From DRLZ01 sp036478815 (GTDB taxonomy: Bacteria > Pseudomonadota > Gammaproteobacteria > Methylococcales > DRLZ01): a stretch of DNA of 8,690 nt. The position numbers were made by a program, and so were the translations under genes. The number at the start of each line of letters is the position of its first letter. Position 1 is the first letter of the stretch. Of this stretch, positions 1-6,515 are shown one piece after another. The stretch covers positions 1-8,690 of the forward strand of contig JAZGEP010000173.1 in the NCBI GenBank assembly GCA_036478815.1, given 5' to 3'. Under the pieces are notes generated by a model. It searched no databases, was not told where the DNA came from, and saw only the letters and a program-made list of their open reading frames with translations.

Positions 1-144
1 CAATGGCTTAAACAACAGTCACAGCAAAGTGCCATTCGTAATTTTGAAGACATGGCAGAATTGGCAGCGCGACATGCACTTGAATTGTTTGAGGACTATG
101 CAATGCCAGCCAATAATCGCCTATTGCTCTGGAAAAAAACATAA
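1..144 (+). CDS. 3' end of an unidentified gene (partial at window edge)
   Basis: Frame 1 is open from the first base to a TAA at 142-144, giving 47 residues that start QWLKQQSQQSA and end NNRLLLWKKT. The segment is rich in Gln, Ala, Leu and Glu and looks helical, with a basic C-terminus. I do not recognise the family. The lytic transglycosylase signal peptide starts 4 nt after this stop, so the two genes are probably co-transcribed. The alternative is that this frame is only the leader of the next gene, which is also open from 29. The protein-like composition and the tight junction favour a real upstream gene. Confidence 0.55.
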   Translation, partial: QWLKQQSQQSAIRNFEDMAELAARHALELFEDYAMPANNRLLLWKKT

Positions 145-148
145 GTTA

Positions 149-760
149 ATGTTTGTATTTCTCATACTCAGTTTAGTCATTGCCGCAATTTGGCCATCAA
201 TCAGTCATGCTGATATTTTCAAGTATGTTGATGCGCATGGAAAAGTGTTTTACACAGACACAGCCAAAACCAAACAATATAAACGAATTCTTTCTAGTAA
301 GAAAAAAAGCCACAGGAAAAAATTGAGTAGAGCTGCCTGGTTAAAGATTGTCAAACGGCGTCGTAAAAAAGTAGAGCCAATTATTAACCGTGTCGCAGAA
401 CAGCACAAACTGGATCCGAAATTATTACACGCCATTATCCGTGCAGAATCAGCATATAACCATTTAGCAGTTTCACATGCCGGTGCTGTTGGTCTAATGC
501 AATTAATGCCTGCGACAGCAAGACGCTTTGGAGTAACAGACAGACGCGATCCTGCACAGAGCATACAAGGCGGAGCGCGCTATTTGAAAATATTGTTAGC
601 AGAGTTTGACACTCAGGATCTGGCGATTGCCGCTTATAATGCGGGCGAAGGTGCTGTGCGTAAGTACGGAAACCGCATACCACCTTATAAAGAAACCCGC
701 ACCTATGTTAAACGGGTGATGGCTAATTATCAGAAAGAATTACGGAAGAAATCAATATAA
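149..760 (+). CDS. Exported lytic transglycosylase, DUF4124 + SLT (GH23-type) domains
   Basis: This is a 203-residue periplasmic or envelope enzyme predicted to cleave the MurNAc-GlcNAc bond of peptidoglycan non-hydrolytically, forming 1,6-anhydro-MurNAc. Residues 1-21 form a hydrophobic signal peptide (MFVFLILSLVIAAIWP..SHA) cut before DIFKYVD. Residues 22-50 match DUF4124 (IFKYVDAHGKVFYTDT), followed by a very basic Lys/Arg linker at 50-75. The SLT domain spans about 76-195: the catalytic Glu is E100 in IRAESAYN, with GLMQLMP at 115-121 and AYNAG at 162-166, all intact. The start at 149 is chosen because it begins the signal peptide directly. Its weakness is a missing positive n-region, and an in-frame ATG at 98 would add KKHK before the hydrophobic stretch but would overlap the upstream gene. 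The Shine-Dalgarno match is poor for both starts. No clear terminator follows the stop. Confidence 0.9.
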   Translation: MFVFLILSLVIAAIWPSISHADIFKYVDAHGKVFYTDTAKTKQYKRILSSKKKSHRKKLSRAAWLKIVKRRRKKVEPIINRVAEQHKLDPKLLHAIIRAESAYNHLAVSHAGAVGLMQLMPATARRFGVTDRRDPAQSIQGGARYLKILLAEFDTQDLAIAAYNAGEGAVRKYGNRIPPYKETRTYVKRVMANYQKELRKKSI

Positions 761-883
761 GGGTTGTTGAAATTATAACGAACGTCAAATTCAATCATTG
801 ATCTTAAACGTCTTTAAATATCATGTATGCAAGTGTTTTCATTGGTAGTGAATACGCTGACATTAGCGCACCTATTCGTAAGC

Positions 884-1054
884 TTAGCAAACATATTCCA
901 ATCGAGTTTTTCCCCATTTTCCGGTGATATCCTCCGGTATCTCAATGATTTTCTGAATCCACTCGAGATTGACAATACCTACAATTAGATCGGCGTATTT
1001 TAGATTATTGATTTCATCAGTATTCACTTTTCCAAGTGCTAAATCCCCCAATCG
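884..1054 (-). pseudogene. Possible minus-strand coding remnant, unknown family
   Basis: The reverse strand is open for 56 codons ending at a TAA (884-886). It has protein-like composition: alternating hydrophobic and charged stretches such as LALGKVNTDEINNLKYADLI and EWIQKIIEIPEDITGKWGK. There is no start codon in frame, and a stop lies directly upstream. A neighbouring frame offers ATG TCT AAC GAT TGG just before it, so a small indel could have separated a start from the rest. I cannot name a family. It may be a decayed gene tail or chance openness. Confidence 0.3.
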
Positions 1055-1101
1055 TTAGACATTGTTGAGAACTTAGGGGCGAGGATTGAGGTGTTCTAAA
1101 G

Positions 1102-1133
1102 CTGTTTGATCGTGCTATCAACAGACTTTTTTT
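1102..1133 (+). terminator. Weak hairpin followed by seven T residues
   Basis: CTGTTTGAT at 1102-1110 pairs with ATCAACAG at 1117-1124, leaving one bulged T and a 6-nt loop. Seven Ts follow at 1127-1133. An outer TCTAAA/TTTAGA pair (1095-1100, 1135-1140) extends the symmetry. The shape is that of an intrinsic terminator, but the stem is A+T-rich and lies about 340 nt past the transglycosylase stop, so its role is doubtful. Confidence 0.25.
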
Positions 1134-1166
1134 GTTTAGAATCAAGATATCCACCTGTTCCACATT

Positions 1167-1311
1167 TCTCACCAGCCTAATGAGACCTCGCTATCTCTTT
1201 GAATTCACAATAAATTGTATTTGTTCAGAAATACACTCTGTAATTTTACTCTGTCATAAAATTTGTTATGAATTGTTAATAGCGGTGTGATCATTTCATC
1301 AACTGGTGAGA
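1167..1311. repeat. 145-bp inverted-repeat element, family 3, copy 1
   Basis: The element begins TCTCACCAGcCTaATGA and ends with the reverse complement TCATcAaCTGGTGAGA, an imperfect terminal inverted repeat of about 16 bp. Its interior aligns with 8065-8209, which has exactly the same length between the same ends. Shared stretches include TACACT..GTAAT and CATAAAA(A)TTTGTT. The left flank CCACATT also matches the reverse complement of the right flank of the other copy, so the true end may lie a few bases further out. No clear target duplication is seen. There is no coding capacity, so it fits a MITE-like non-autonomous element. Confidence 0.75.
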
Positions 1312-1598
1312 CCTGTATCCAAACGCTTAAAAATAAATCACTGATATCTAAACTTGTTGTTTCGGTAATATTTCACAGATTTTCTACAGATATTTATTTA
1401 CACTTGAGCCATTGATTTTAATCAGTCAGTTAATCCTCTTTTCTTGGAATTTCTGATTGGTATTTGGAGATCTGAAGTGATCATTCGTTTTGGTGGTTTT
1501 AATTCAGACATCAATGATTATTCATTAGCGCGAGCAGTGATGGCGTCCTCTACGTTTCCTGGTGTTTTCAATTCAATGACTTTGTTTGATTACACTAA

Positions 1599-1757
1599 GG
1601 AGCGAGGATTTAATAATATCCGAATTTTGACTTGTCTTTTTGTCCGTCTTTCGCGTTGTAGAAACAGTTGCGTAGCTTGCTATGCGCCTGTTTCTACGCC
1701 TTGAAGACGAACAAAAGTTCTGCGTCAAACTTTCGTATATTATTAAATCCTCGCTCC
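1599..1757. mobile_element. 159-bp palindromic MITE-like element, family 1 copy a
   Basis: The element starts GGAGCGAGGATTTAATAATA and ends with its reverse complement, with only one mismatch in the outer 23-24 bp (CCG versus ACG). It is flanked by TAA at 1596-1598 and 1758-1760, a 3-bp target duplication that could also be read as CTAA. The interior is a nested near-palindrome with GTAGAAACAG pairing to CTGTTTCTAC around a GCGTAG/CTATGC apex. The core (TTGTCTTTTT..GCGTTG..CTTGAAGAC) is shared with the copies at 6163-6340, 8261-8417, 8418-8690 and 8504-8660. It has no open frame of its own. It inserted in the patatin gene, where it supplies the premature stop. Confidence 0.85.
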
Positions 1758-1871
1758 TAAAGACAAGGGAGATAGTCACTATGTGTATGTTTTCGACGGC
1801 GGTAATGTCGATAATCTTGGGCTAAAGAGTGTCTTGAGGATTATCGACACACTGCACGTCAATAATACTAG

Positions 1872-2031
1872 GAGGCTGTCCGGAGAATAGAAGCCGTAGC
1901 GAGAGAAAGTGGTTTTGAGTCCATTTTTTCGATTAAATGCGGCGAATACTTGTTGTATTTAACGAATTTAATCGGAAAAATGGGCCAAAATCCGCTTTTC
2001 CGCAATAGGCTCTCTATTCTCGGACAGCCTC
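1872..2031. mobile_element. 160-bp palindromic MITE-like element, family 2
   Basis: The ends are GAGGCTGTCCG and CGGACAGCCTC, with extended arms agaatag..gcc / ggctct.ctattct. CTAG is duplicated at 1868-1871 and 2032-2035. The inner arms CCATTTTT and GATTAAAT pair with ATTTAATC and AAAAATGG around a short loop near TTGTTGTATTT, so nearly the whole element can fold into one hairpin. There is no coding capacity. The ends do not resemble those of family 1, and no second copy is present. CTAG fits the YTAR/YTAG-type targets known for some IS5- and IS701-related transposases, but the parent element is not visible here. Confidence 0.85.
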
Positions 2032-2346
2032 CTAGCTATGACAAACTTGTGGATTTTTTCGTAGACACAAACATTATTGATGTACAGACAGTTTACTTGC
2101 AAGAAATCGTAAGAATCTATTAGAGAAATTTAAACAGGAGTTCAATACAAACATAAATGCATCTCAATCAGTCTTTTATCACCTGCAATTTTCTGATATT
2201 GAAGACATTGTTCTGAGAAAAAATTGGATGGGAATAAAACCAGTTTCATATCGAACTCGAAGGGCAGGCGCAGTCCAACGCCTGATAATAGCGAAAAACC
2301 CTTGTTTAAAAACGATTAAACAATTGCTGAAAACCGGCAAATATTC

Positions 2347-2351
2347 AGGAG
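2347..2351 (+). promoter_or_regulatory. Shine-Dalgarno deciding the DUF523-DUF1722 start
   Basis: AGGAG lies 7 nt before the ATG at 2359, within the final codons of the patatin remnant. This is the strongest ribosome binding site in the window. It supports the long start, which gives about 37 residues before the conserved ILIGVSSCLL region. Confidence 0.7.
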
Positions 2352-2358
2352 AGAGTAT

Positions 2359-3420
2359 ATGCAATTACAGACATTAAAACGTACAGGGATCAAAGGTCTT
2401 GAACATCAAGGTGTAATGCATCAGCATCCGTTCAGTTATTCGGCACCACACAATCTGGTGGATTCTGAAATATTGATTGGTGTGAGTAGCTGTTTGTTAG
2501 AAAAAGACGAACAATTCGATAATCAATACAACGCAGATAATGCGATGGTTCGGGTACTCGGCAAGCATTTTGTGATTCGCTCTTTTAGTTTGGAGGCAGA
2601 AATTGACTTGGGTATTACCAAGCAAGCTGTTCAATTGTTGAATCAGGGTGGTGAGATTCGGTGTGTTGATTTACCAGAAACATTGCTGCCTAAAGTTGAT
2701 TCCATCAAACAATTGTCAATTCAACAGAATGATTTGCACTCAAGATTATCTGGTTATGTGTTCAGAGCAAATTCGTTTAGCTATTCTACAAATGATCGTA
2801 AGATCACGAATAACGATAATGCTATGGGTATCGATACTGGTGTTAATGCGACCAAAATAAGATTGAATTTTCCATTGTTCCCAGTAGTGAAAGAACACGA
2901 ATTAGCTAATCCAGCGTTGAAAGACAATTTTATTCAACGTGTTTGTATCATGCATCGATGGCAACAGCTCGCTAAGGAAGACACAACAATTTATCCACTG
3001 ATTCGATTTCATCAGCAACATCAGCACCTTTATTTGAGCCATGATCCAGATAAGGCGGGTGAAATTGAGGAAATATTGTTACTCAAGAATACTATCGACA
3101 TTGACGAACTACAGACGATGTATATTCAGTCAGTGATTGATGCTTTGAGAAGCATTCCGTCACGGAAAAATCATGCTAGCGTTTTGCAACAGCTGCTTAC
3201 TGTTATTCAACCCTATTTAACCAGAGAAGATCAGCAGGAAATGCAGCAGAGTATAGAACATTATCAGATGGGAAAAAAGTCGATAACAATTCCACTAACG
3301 CTGCTCAGATATCATGTTGGGATGCACGCTTTACCGGAAATTTCCAACTCAGCTTATTTATTTCCTTATCTCCAGGAACGCATGTTATGTCAGCAAAACG
3401 AAGTGGCCATTGCAATCTAG
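2359..3420 (+). CDS. DUF523-DUF1722 two-domain protein lacking the Fe-S cysteines
   Basis: The 353-residue protein has an N-terminal DUF523 domain (about 37-180, the TudS-type desulfurase fold) fused to a C-terminal DUF1722/YbgA-like domain (about 185-345). DUF523 landmarks are ILIGVSSCLL with C45, FSLEAEIDLG at 76-85, and LSGYVFRANSFSYS at 130-143. DUF1722 landmarks are NPALKDNFIQRV, RWQQL, HQHLYLSH and ITIPLTLLRYHV. Typical family members carry SSCLLG, VCPExxxGLG and SPSCG, whose three cysteines bind an iron-sulfur cluster. Here the second is S77, the third is Y142, and the glycine after SSCLL is E47, so the cluster site is probably lost. The frame is nevertheless intact and the DUF1722 half is well conserved. 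The job is unknown: either a repurposed paralog or an early stage of decay. It begins inside the patatin tail and its TAG stop lies in a direct repeat flanking a palindromic element. Confidence 0.85.
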   Translation: MQLQTLKRTGIKGLEHQGVMHQHPFSYSAPHNLVDSEILIGVSSCLLEKDEQFDNQYNADNAMVRVLGKHFVIRSFSLEAEIDLGITKQAVQLLNQGGEIRCVDLPETLLPKVDSIKQLSIQQNDLHSRLSGYVFRANSFSYSTNDRKITNNDNAMGIDTGVNATKIRLNFPLFPVVKEHELANPALKDNFIQRVCIMHRWQQLAKEDTTIYPLIRFHQQHQHLYLSHDPDKAGEIEEILLLKNTIDIDELQTMYIQSVIDALRSIPSRKNHASVLQQLLTVIQPYLTREDQQEMQQSIEHYQMGKKSITIPLTLLRYHVGMHALPEISNSAYLFPYLQERMLCQQNEVAIAI

Positions 3421-3522
3421 TACAGTAATGCGTAATTTCTACTAATAATGTGGCGGCCTATATTTCCAATAGCCGCGTTGAACAAGCTTGACGTAGTAAA
3501 ACTTACGCATTGCGAACTATAC
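3420..3522. mobile_element. Palindromic element, family 4, internally deleted copy
   Basis: Inverted arms near AATGCGTAA..CTACTA / TAGTA..TTACGCATT border the element. Its reverse complement shares GTCAAGCTTGTTC, GGAAATATAG and CCGCCACATTATTAGT (one mismatch) with the right half of the copy at 6351-6510. The opposite inner arm is missing, so this copy is about 55 bp shorter. TCTAGTA occurs at 3416-3422 and 3523-3529, a candidate target duplication, although the exact boundary is ambiguous. It lies between the convergent DUF523-DUF1722 and ftsK genes, where its hairpin could affect transcription end points from both sides; that role is inferred. Confidence 0.7.
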
Positions 3523-3570
3523 TCTAGTAGTCTTCCAGTATTATCTTAATGGGTGGGCGCAGAGAGCCGA

Positions 3571-6090
3571 TTAGCTTGCTGGTGGAGCCAACACCTGACG
3601 TGAGCCATTCGTCTCGGCGGGTGATACAATGCCTGTTTTTTCCATTTCTTCGATAATTCGTGCTGCTCTGTTATAGCCTATTCTAAACTTGCGCTGTACA
3701 CTGGAAATTGATGCTTTGCGCGATTCAGTGACAAAATAGACGGCTTGATCGTAAAGTGCATCCAGATCGTTGCTTTCACCATTGATTGTGCCTTCAAATC
3801 CACCCTCATCCATTTCTGGTTCCAGAATACTGCTGATATATTGTGGTCTGCCAGTGCGCTTGAGAAACTCTACCACGCGATGCACTTCCTGATCGGAGAC
3901 AAATGCGCCGTGAGCTCTTATCGGCATGCTGGTTCCAGGAGGCAAATACAACATATCTCCATTCCCCAGTAGAGTTTCTGCACCACCTTGATCAAGTATT
4001 GTGCGTGAATCAATTTTAGATGAGACTTGGAAGGCAATGCGGGTTGGAACATTGGCCTTGATCAAACCGGTTAACACGTCAACCGACGGGCGTTGAGTGG
4101 CGAGTATTAAATGAAGTCCAGCTGCACGTGCTTTTTGAGCCAGTCTGGCAATCAGCTCTTCCACTTTTTTGCCGACAATCATCATCATGTCGGCAAGTTC
4201 ATCAATAATGATAACAATAATCGGTAGTGGTTCCAGTATGGGTGTTTCAGGTGCTCCGTCGAGACCTTCAACGGCCTCAAATGTGGGGTCTTTGATTGGT
4301 GAGCCGGCAACAATCGCATCATTCACTTTCTGGTTAAAACCAGTGAGATTTCTCACTCCCAGCATCGACATCAGCTTATAACGTCGTTCCATTTCGGCAA
4401 CACACCAGCGTAACGCTTGGGATGCCAGCTTCATATCGGTGACCACAGGTGTCAGTAAATGAGGAATATCTTCATAAACAGAGAGTTCCAGCATTTTAGG
4501 ATCAACCATAATCATACGAATTTGATCTGGGGTGGCTTTATACAACAGGCTTAAAATCATCGCGTTGATAGCGACTGATTTACCAGAGCCGGTGGTTCCT
4601 GCTACCAATAGATGTGGCATTTTTGCAAGATCAGTTACCACTGGTAGACCGCTGATATCTTTTCCCAGGGCGATGGTGACAGCTGACTTTTCTTGCTGGT
4701 ATTCACGTGATGCTAAAACATCTTTTAAGGTCACCATTTCTCGTTCGGCATTAGGAATTTCCAGACCAATTAATGGTTTGCCAGGAATGACTTCAACCAC
4801 ACGGACGCTTTGAACCAGTAAGGCACGTGCCAAATCTCTGGATAAGTTGGTGACTTTGCTGGCTTTGGTGCCAGGTGCAAGTTCAATTTCAAATCGGGTA
4901 ATGACCGGGCCAGGATGGATCTCTTTCACATTCGCCTTAACACCGAATTCCCCAAGGATTTGTTCGACTTTATCCGCCATGTCTTCAAGAGTCTGTTTTG
5001 AATAACCGCGCACCACTTGGCGATGACTATCAAGTTCATCCAATGGAGGAATGGTTCCTCTGGGTAACATTTTTCTTGAAGGCCTTGTTTCTTTTGATGT
5101 ACTAGGGATAGTTTCAGGCTGAATCGGTTTATGAGATTGCTTGGGTATTTTTAAAGAAGGCTTATTGCTTAGCTCGCTCTTGTCGATTTTCTCGACATGA
5201 TTTGATTGAACCTCTATGGGTTCGTTGAAATCGAGGATTTCGTCTTGATGAAGTACTAATAGTTCATTGACATCTGTGTCATCAGCCAAAAACATTTTTG
5301 CATCATCATTGTTTAATAGTTGACCTGTTGTTTTCGTTTGGACAGGTTTTTTCTGATCGAGTTGATCAGGGCTTAAGGGCTCGAAATGTCTTGGTGCTAA
5401 AGCGCTGAAATAGTCCTCGTCATTTTTATTAGCAGCTGCTTCTTGTTGAAGTTCTGTCACTGACTTAGGAGTGGATTTTGACTCAGTAGTCGATGAGTGA
5501 TCTGACTCTGTTTGATGATTGCTGATTGCTTGAATACCCAGCAGAACATAGCGACCTACAGAATCTATCATGCTTAACCATGATAGGCCTGTTAACAAAT
5601 TAATTGCGGTTGCAAACGCTGCTAGTAACAGAATAGTAGCGCCAGTAATTCCGAATGCATCTGCGAATGCTTCACCTGCTTCTCTGCCTAATATTCCACC
5701 TGCAGAGTTGGGTAATTGGGTGCCTAAATCTCTGAAATGCAGAAATAGCAATGTTGCGCCGATAGTAATGGACATCAGCAATCCAAACCAGCGCAGAGGG
5801 ATTAACCAGCGCTGATCATGATCAAAGTCTCTACGAGCATACAGCCAACCCTGGTAAATCAGCATTGAAGGAATCATATACGCTAATATACCGAGAAAAC
5901 TGAGCAGAAAATCTGCCAGCCAGGCACCAACACTTCCGCCGGCATTATGTAGTGCTTGTTCTGTGCCAGTATGGGTCCAGCCGGCATCATCCAGGTGAAA
6001 AGTATACAGAGACACTAACAGGTAAAGCGCAACGGCAATAAACCCAACCAAGATGATTTCCCGCAACCCATGTGATAACGGTTTGGACAT
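3571..6090 (-). CDS. ftsK: DNA translocase FtsK
   Basis: The 839-residue septal DNA pump uses ATP to move chromosome termini away from the closing septum and activates XerCD recombination at dif. The N-terminus has four membrane segments (about 12-31, 57-82, 100-117, 148-170). A Ser/Gln/Lys-rich linker follows (about 190-345), much shorter than in E. coli FtsK (1329 residues). The motor has Walker A GTTGSGKS at 498-505, Walker B IIVIIIDELAD at 624-634 and ATQRPSVDVLTG at 664-675. The C-terminal gamma winged helix (about 775-830, SVQRKFRIGYNRAARIIEEME) reads KOPS sequences. CACCT at 6095-6099 gives a Shine-Dalgarno AGGTG 4 nt before the ATG, which supports this start. Many gammaproteobacteria have lolA downstream. 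Here the downstream side is instead a palindromic element and a convergent gene. Confidence 0.97.
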   Translation of the reverse strand: MSKPLSHGLREIILVGFIAVALYLLVSLYTFHLDDAGWTHTGTEQALHNAGGSVGAWLADFLLSFLGILAYMIPSMLIYQGWLYARRDFDHDQRWLIPLRWFGLLMSITIGATLLFLHFRDLGTQLPNSAGGILGREAGEAFADAFGITGATILLLAAFATAINLLTGLSWLSMIDSVGRYVLLGIQAISNHQTESDHSSTTESKSTPKSVTELQQEAAANKNDEDYFSALAPRHFEPLSPDQLDQKKPVQTKTTGQLLNNDDAKMFLADDTDVNELLVLHQDEILDFNEPIEVQSNHVEKIDKSELSNKPSLKIPKQSHKPIQPETIPSTSKETRPSRKMLPRGTIPPLDELDSHRQVVRGYSKQTLEDMADKVEQILGEFGVKANVKEIHPGPVITRFEIELAPGTKASKVTNLSRDLARALLVQSVRVVEVIPGKPLIGLEIPNAEREMVTLKDVLASREYQQEKSAVTIALGKDISGLPVVTDLAKMPHLLVAGTTGSGKSVAINAMILSLLYKATPDQIRMIMVDPKMLELSVYEDIPHLLTPVVTDMKLASQALRWCVAEMERRYKLMSMLGVRNLTGFNQKVNDAIVAGSPIKDPTFEAVEGLDGAPETPILEPLPIIVIIIDELADMMMIVGKKVEELIARLAQKARAAGLHLILATQRPSVDVLTGLIKANVPTRIAFQVSSKIDSRTILDQGGAETLLGNGDMLYLPPGTSMPIRAHGAFVSDQEVHRVVEFLKRTGRPQYISSILEPEMDEGGFEGTINGESNDLDALYDQAVYFVTESRKASISSVQRKFRIGYNRAARIIEEMEKTGIVSPAETNGSRQVLAPPAS

Positions 6091-6123
6091 AACGCACCTG
6101 TTAAACTATTTTATTAGATATCG

Positions 6124-6129
6124 ATTATA
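6124..6129 (-). promoter_or_regulatory. Candidate -10 box for ftsK
   Basis: The reverse strand has a perfect TATAAT 34 nt before the ftsK ATG. No good TTGACA-like -35 lies at 16-18 bp (CAAATC at 17), so the assignment rests on the -10 alone. The family 1 element ending at 6163 lies about 34 bp upstream of it, so the remaining native upstream region is short. Confidence 0.35.
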
Positions 6130-6162
6130 ACTCATTACAAGACATTGATTTGTTCAGTTTTA

Positions 6163-6340
6163 CTTTGGAGCGGGGATTTATTAACATATGTATTCTGGAT
6201 TGACATTTTGTCCGTCTTCGGTGTTGCAGCAACATTGATATAGCTCAGATCATGCGCTTATTGCTGCGCCTTGAAGACTAACAGTGTTTTGAAAAAAAGC
6301 CTGCGCCAGATGTCGAAGTTATTGTTTGCACGTTCCAAAG
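6163..6340. mobile_element. 178-bp palindromic MITE-like element, family 1 copy b
   Basis: The ends are CTTTGGAGCG and CGTTCCAAAG. The core TTGTCCGTCTTCGGTGTTGC..GCGCCTTGAAGAC closely matches the copy at 1599-1757, and the left arm GGAGCGGGGATTTATTAA resembles that copy's arm. The right arm, read in reverse, resembles the left arms of the copies at 8261 and 8418 (GGAACGTGCAAACAATAACTT versus GGAGCGTGCACGCAATAACTT). This copy is less perfectly palindromic than the others, so it is probably older. No clear target duplication is visible. It occupies the upstream side of ftsK and is followed after about 10 bp by a family 4 element. Confidence 0.75.
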
Positions 6341-6350
6341 CTGAGTATTA

Positions 6351-6510
6351 GTACAGCAAACCGTAAGCTCAACTAATCATATGGCGAGAGATATATTTTC
6401 GAGAGCAAGGCGAACAAGTGCAAGCATAGTAGGCTAAGTCAAGCTTGTTCTAGACAGCGATCGGAAATATAGACCGTCACATTATTAGTCGAACTTGCGG
6501 TTTGCTGCAC
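6351..6510. mobile_element. Palindromic element, family 4, full-length copy
   Basis: CAGCAAACCGtAAGcTCaACTAAT at the left pairs with ATTAGTcGAaCTTgCGGTTTGCTG at the right, an inverted repeat of about 24 bp with three mismatches. Inner arms ATatGGCGaGAgATATatTT and AAATATAgaCCGTCAcAT continue the palindrome. The right half matches the copy at 3420-3522 in opposite orientation (GTCAAGCTTGTTC, GGAAATATAG, CACATTATTAGT). It ends about 6 bp from the flippase stop codon at 6516-6518, so it lies directly at the 3' end of that gene. No transposase is encoded. Confidence 0.75.
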
Positions 6511-6515
6511 CAAGT

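Larger units (their letters stand above)
761..1166. other. Gene-free stretch with weak coding remnants
   Basis: No intact gene is visible on either strand. The stretch contains a possible minus-strand remnant at 884-1054 and a weak hairpin with a T-run at 1102-1133, both listed separately. The remainder is A+T-rich and shows no repeat shared with the rest of the window. Confidence 0.5.
1408..2377 (+). pseudogene. Decayed patatin-like phospholipase, split by two palindromic insertions
   Basis: Three segments add up to the C-terminal half of a patatin-family lipid acyl hydrolase. Segment one, open from about 1408 after a TGA at 1405, carries SLARAVMASSTFPGVF and FDYT, the conserved ASxAFP region. 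Segment two (1762-1869) reads YVYVFDGGNVDNLG, whose Asp (codon at 1795) is the catalytic Asp of the patatin Ser-Asp dyad. Segment three (2036-2377) reads YDKLVDFF, then after a single frameshift near 2111-2123 reads FYHLQFSDIEDIVL and KNPCLKTIKQLL. Removing 1599-1760 and 1872-2035 rejoins the frame exactly as DYTKDKGD and NNTSYDKL. The N-terminal half with the oxyanion loop and GxSxG serine is absent upstream, so the gene is dead by truncation, two insertions and a frameshift. Its end overlaps the next gene by 19 nt, which suggests former translational coupling. Confidence 0.85.

Noticed and set aside
823..927. Plus-strand 34-codon frame MYASVFIGSEYADISAPIRK
   Set aside because: There is no ribosome binding site or recognisable family, it is very short, and it overlaps an equally uncertain minus-strand remnant.
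1573..1779. Minus-strand frame across the first patatin insertion
   Set aside because: It is a reflection of the palindrome 1599-1757, which reads similarly on both strands. It is not a gene.
4169..4813. Open frames on the plus strand within ftsK
   Set aside because: They are antisense shadows of a long, motif-complete ftsK frame and lack initiation signals.
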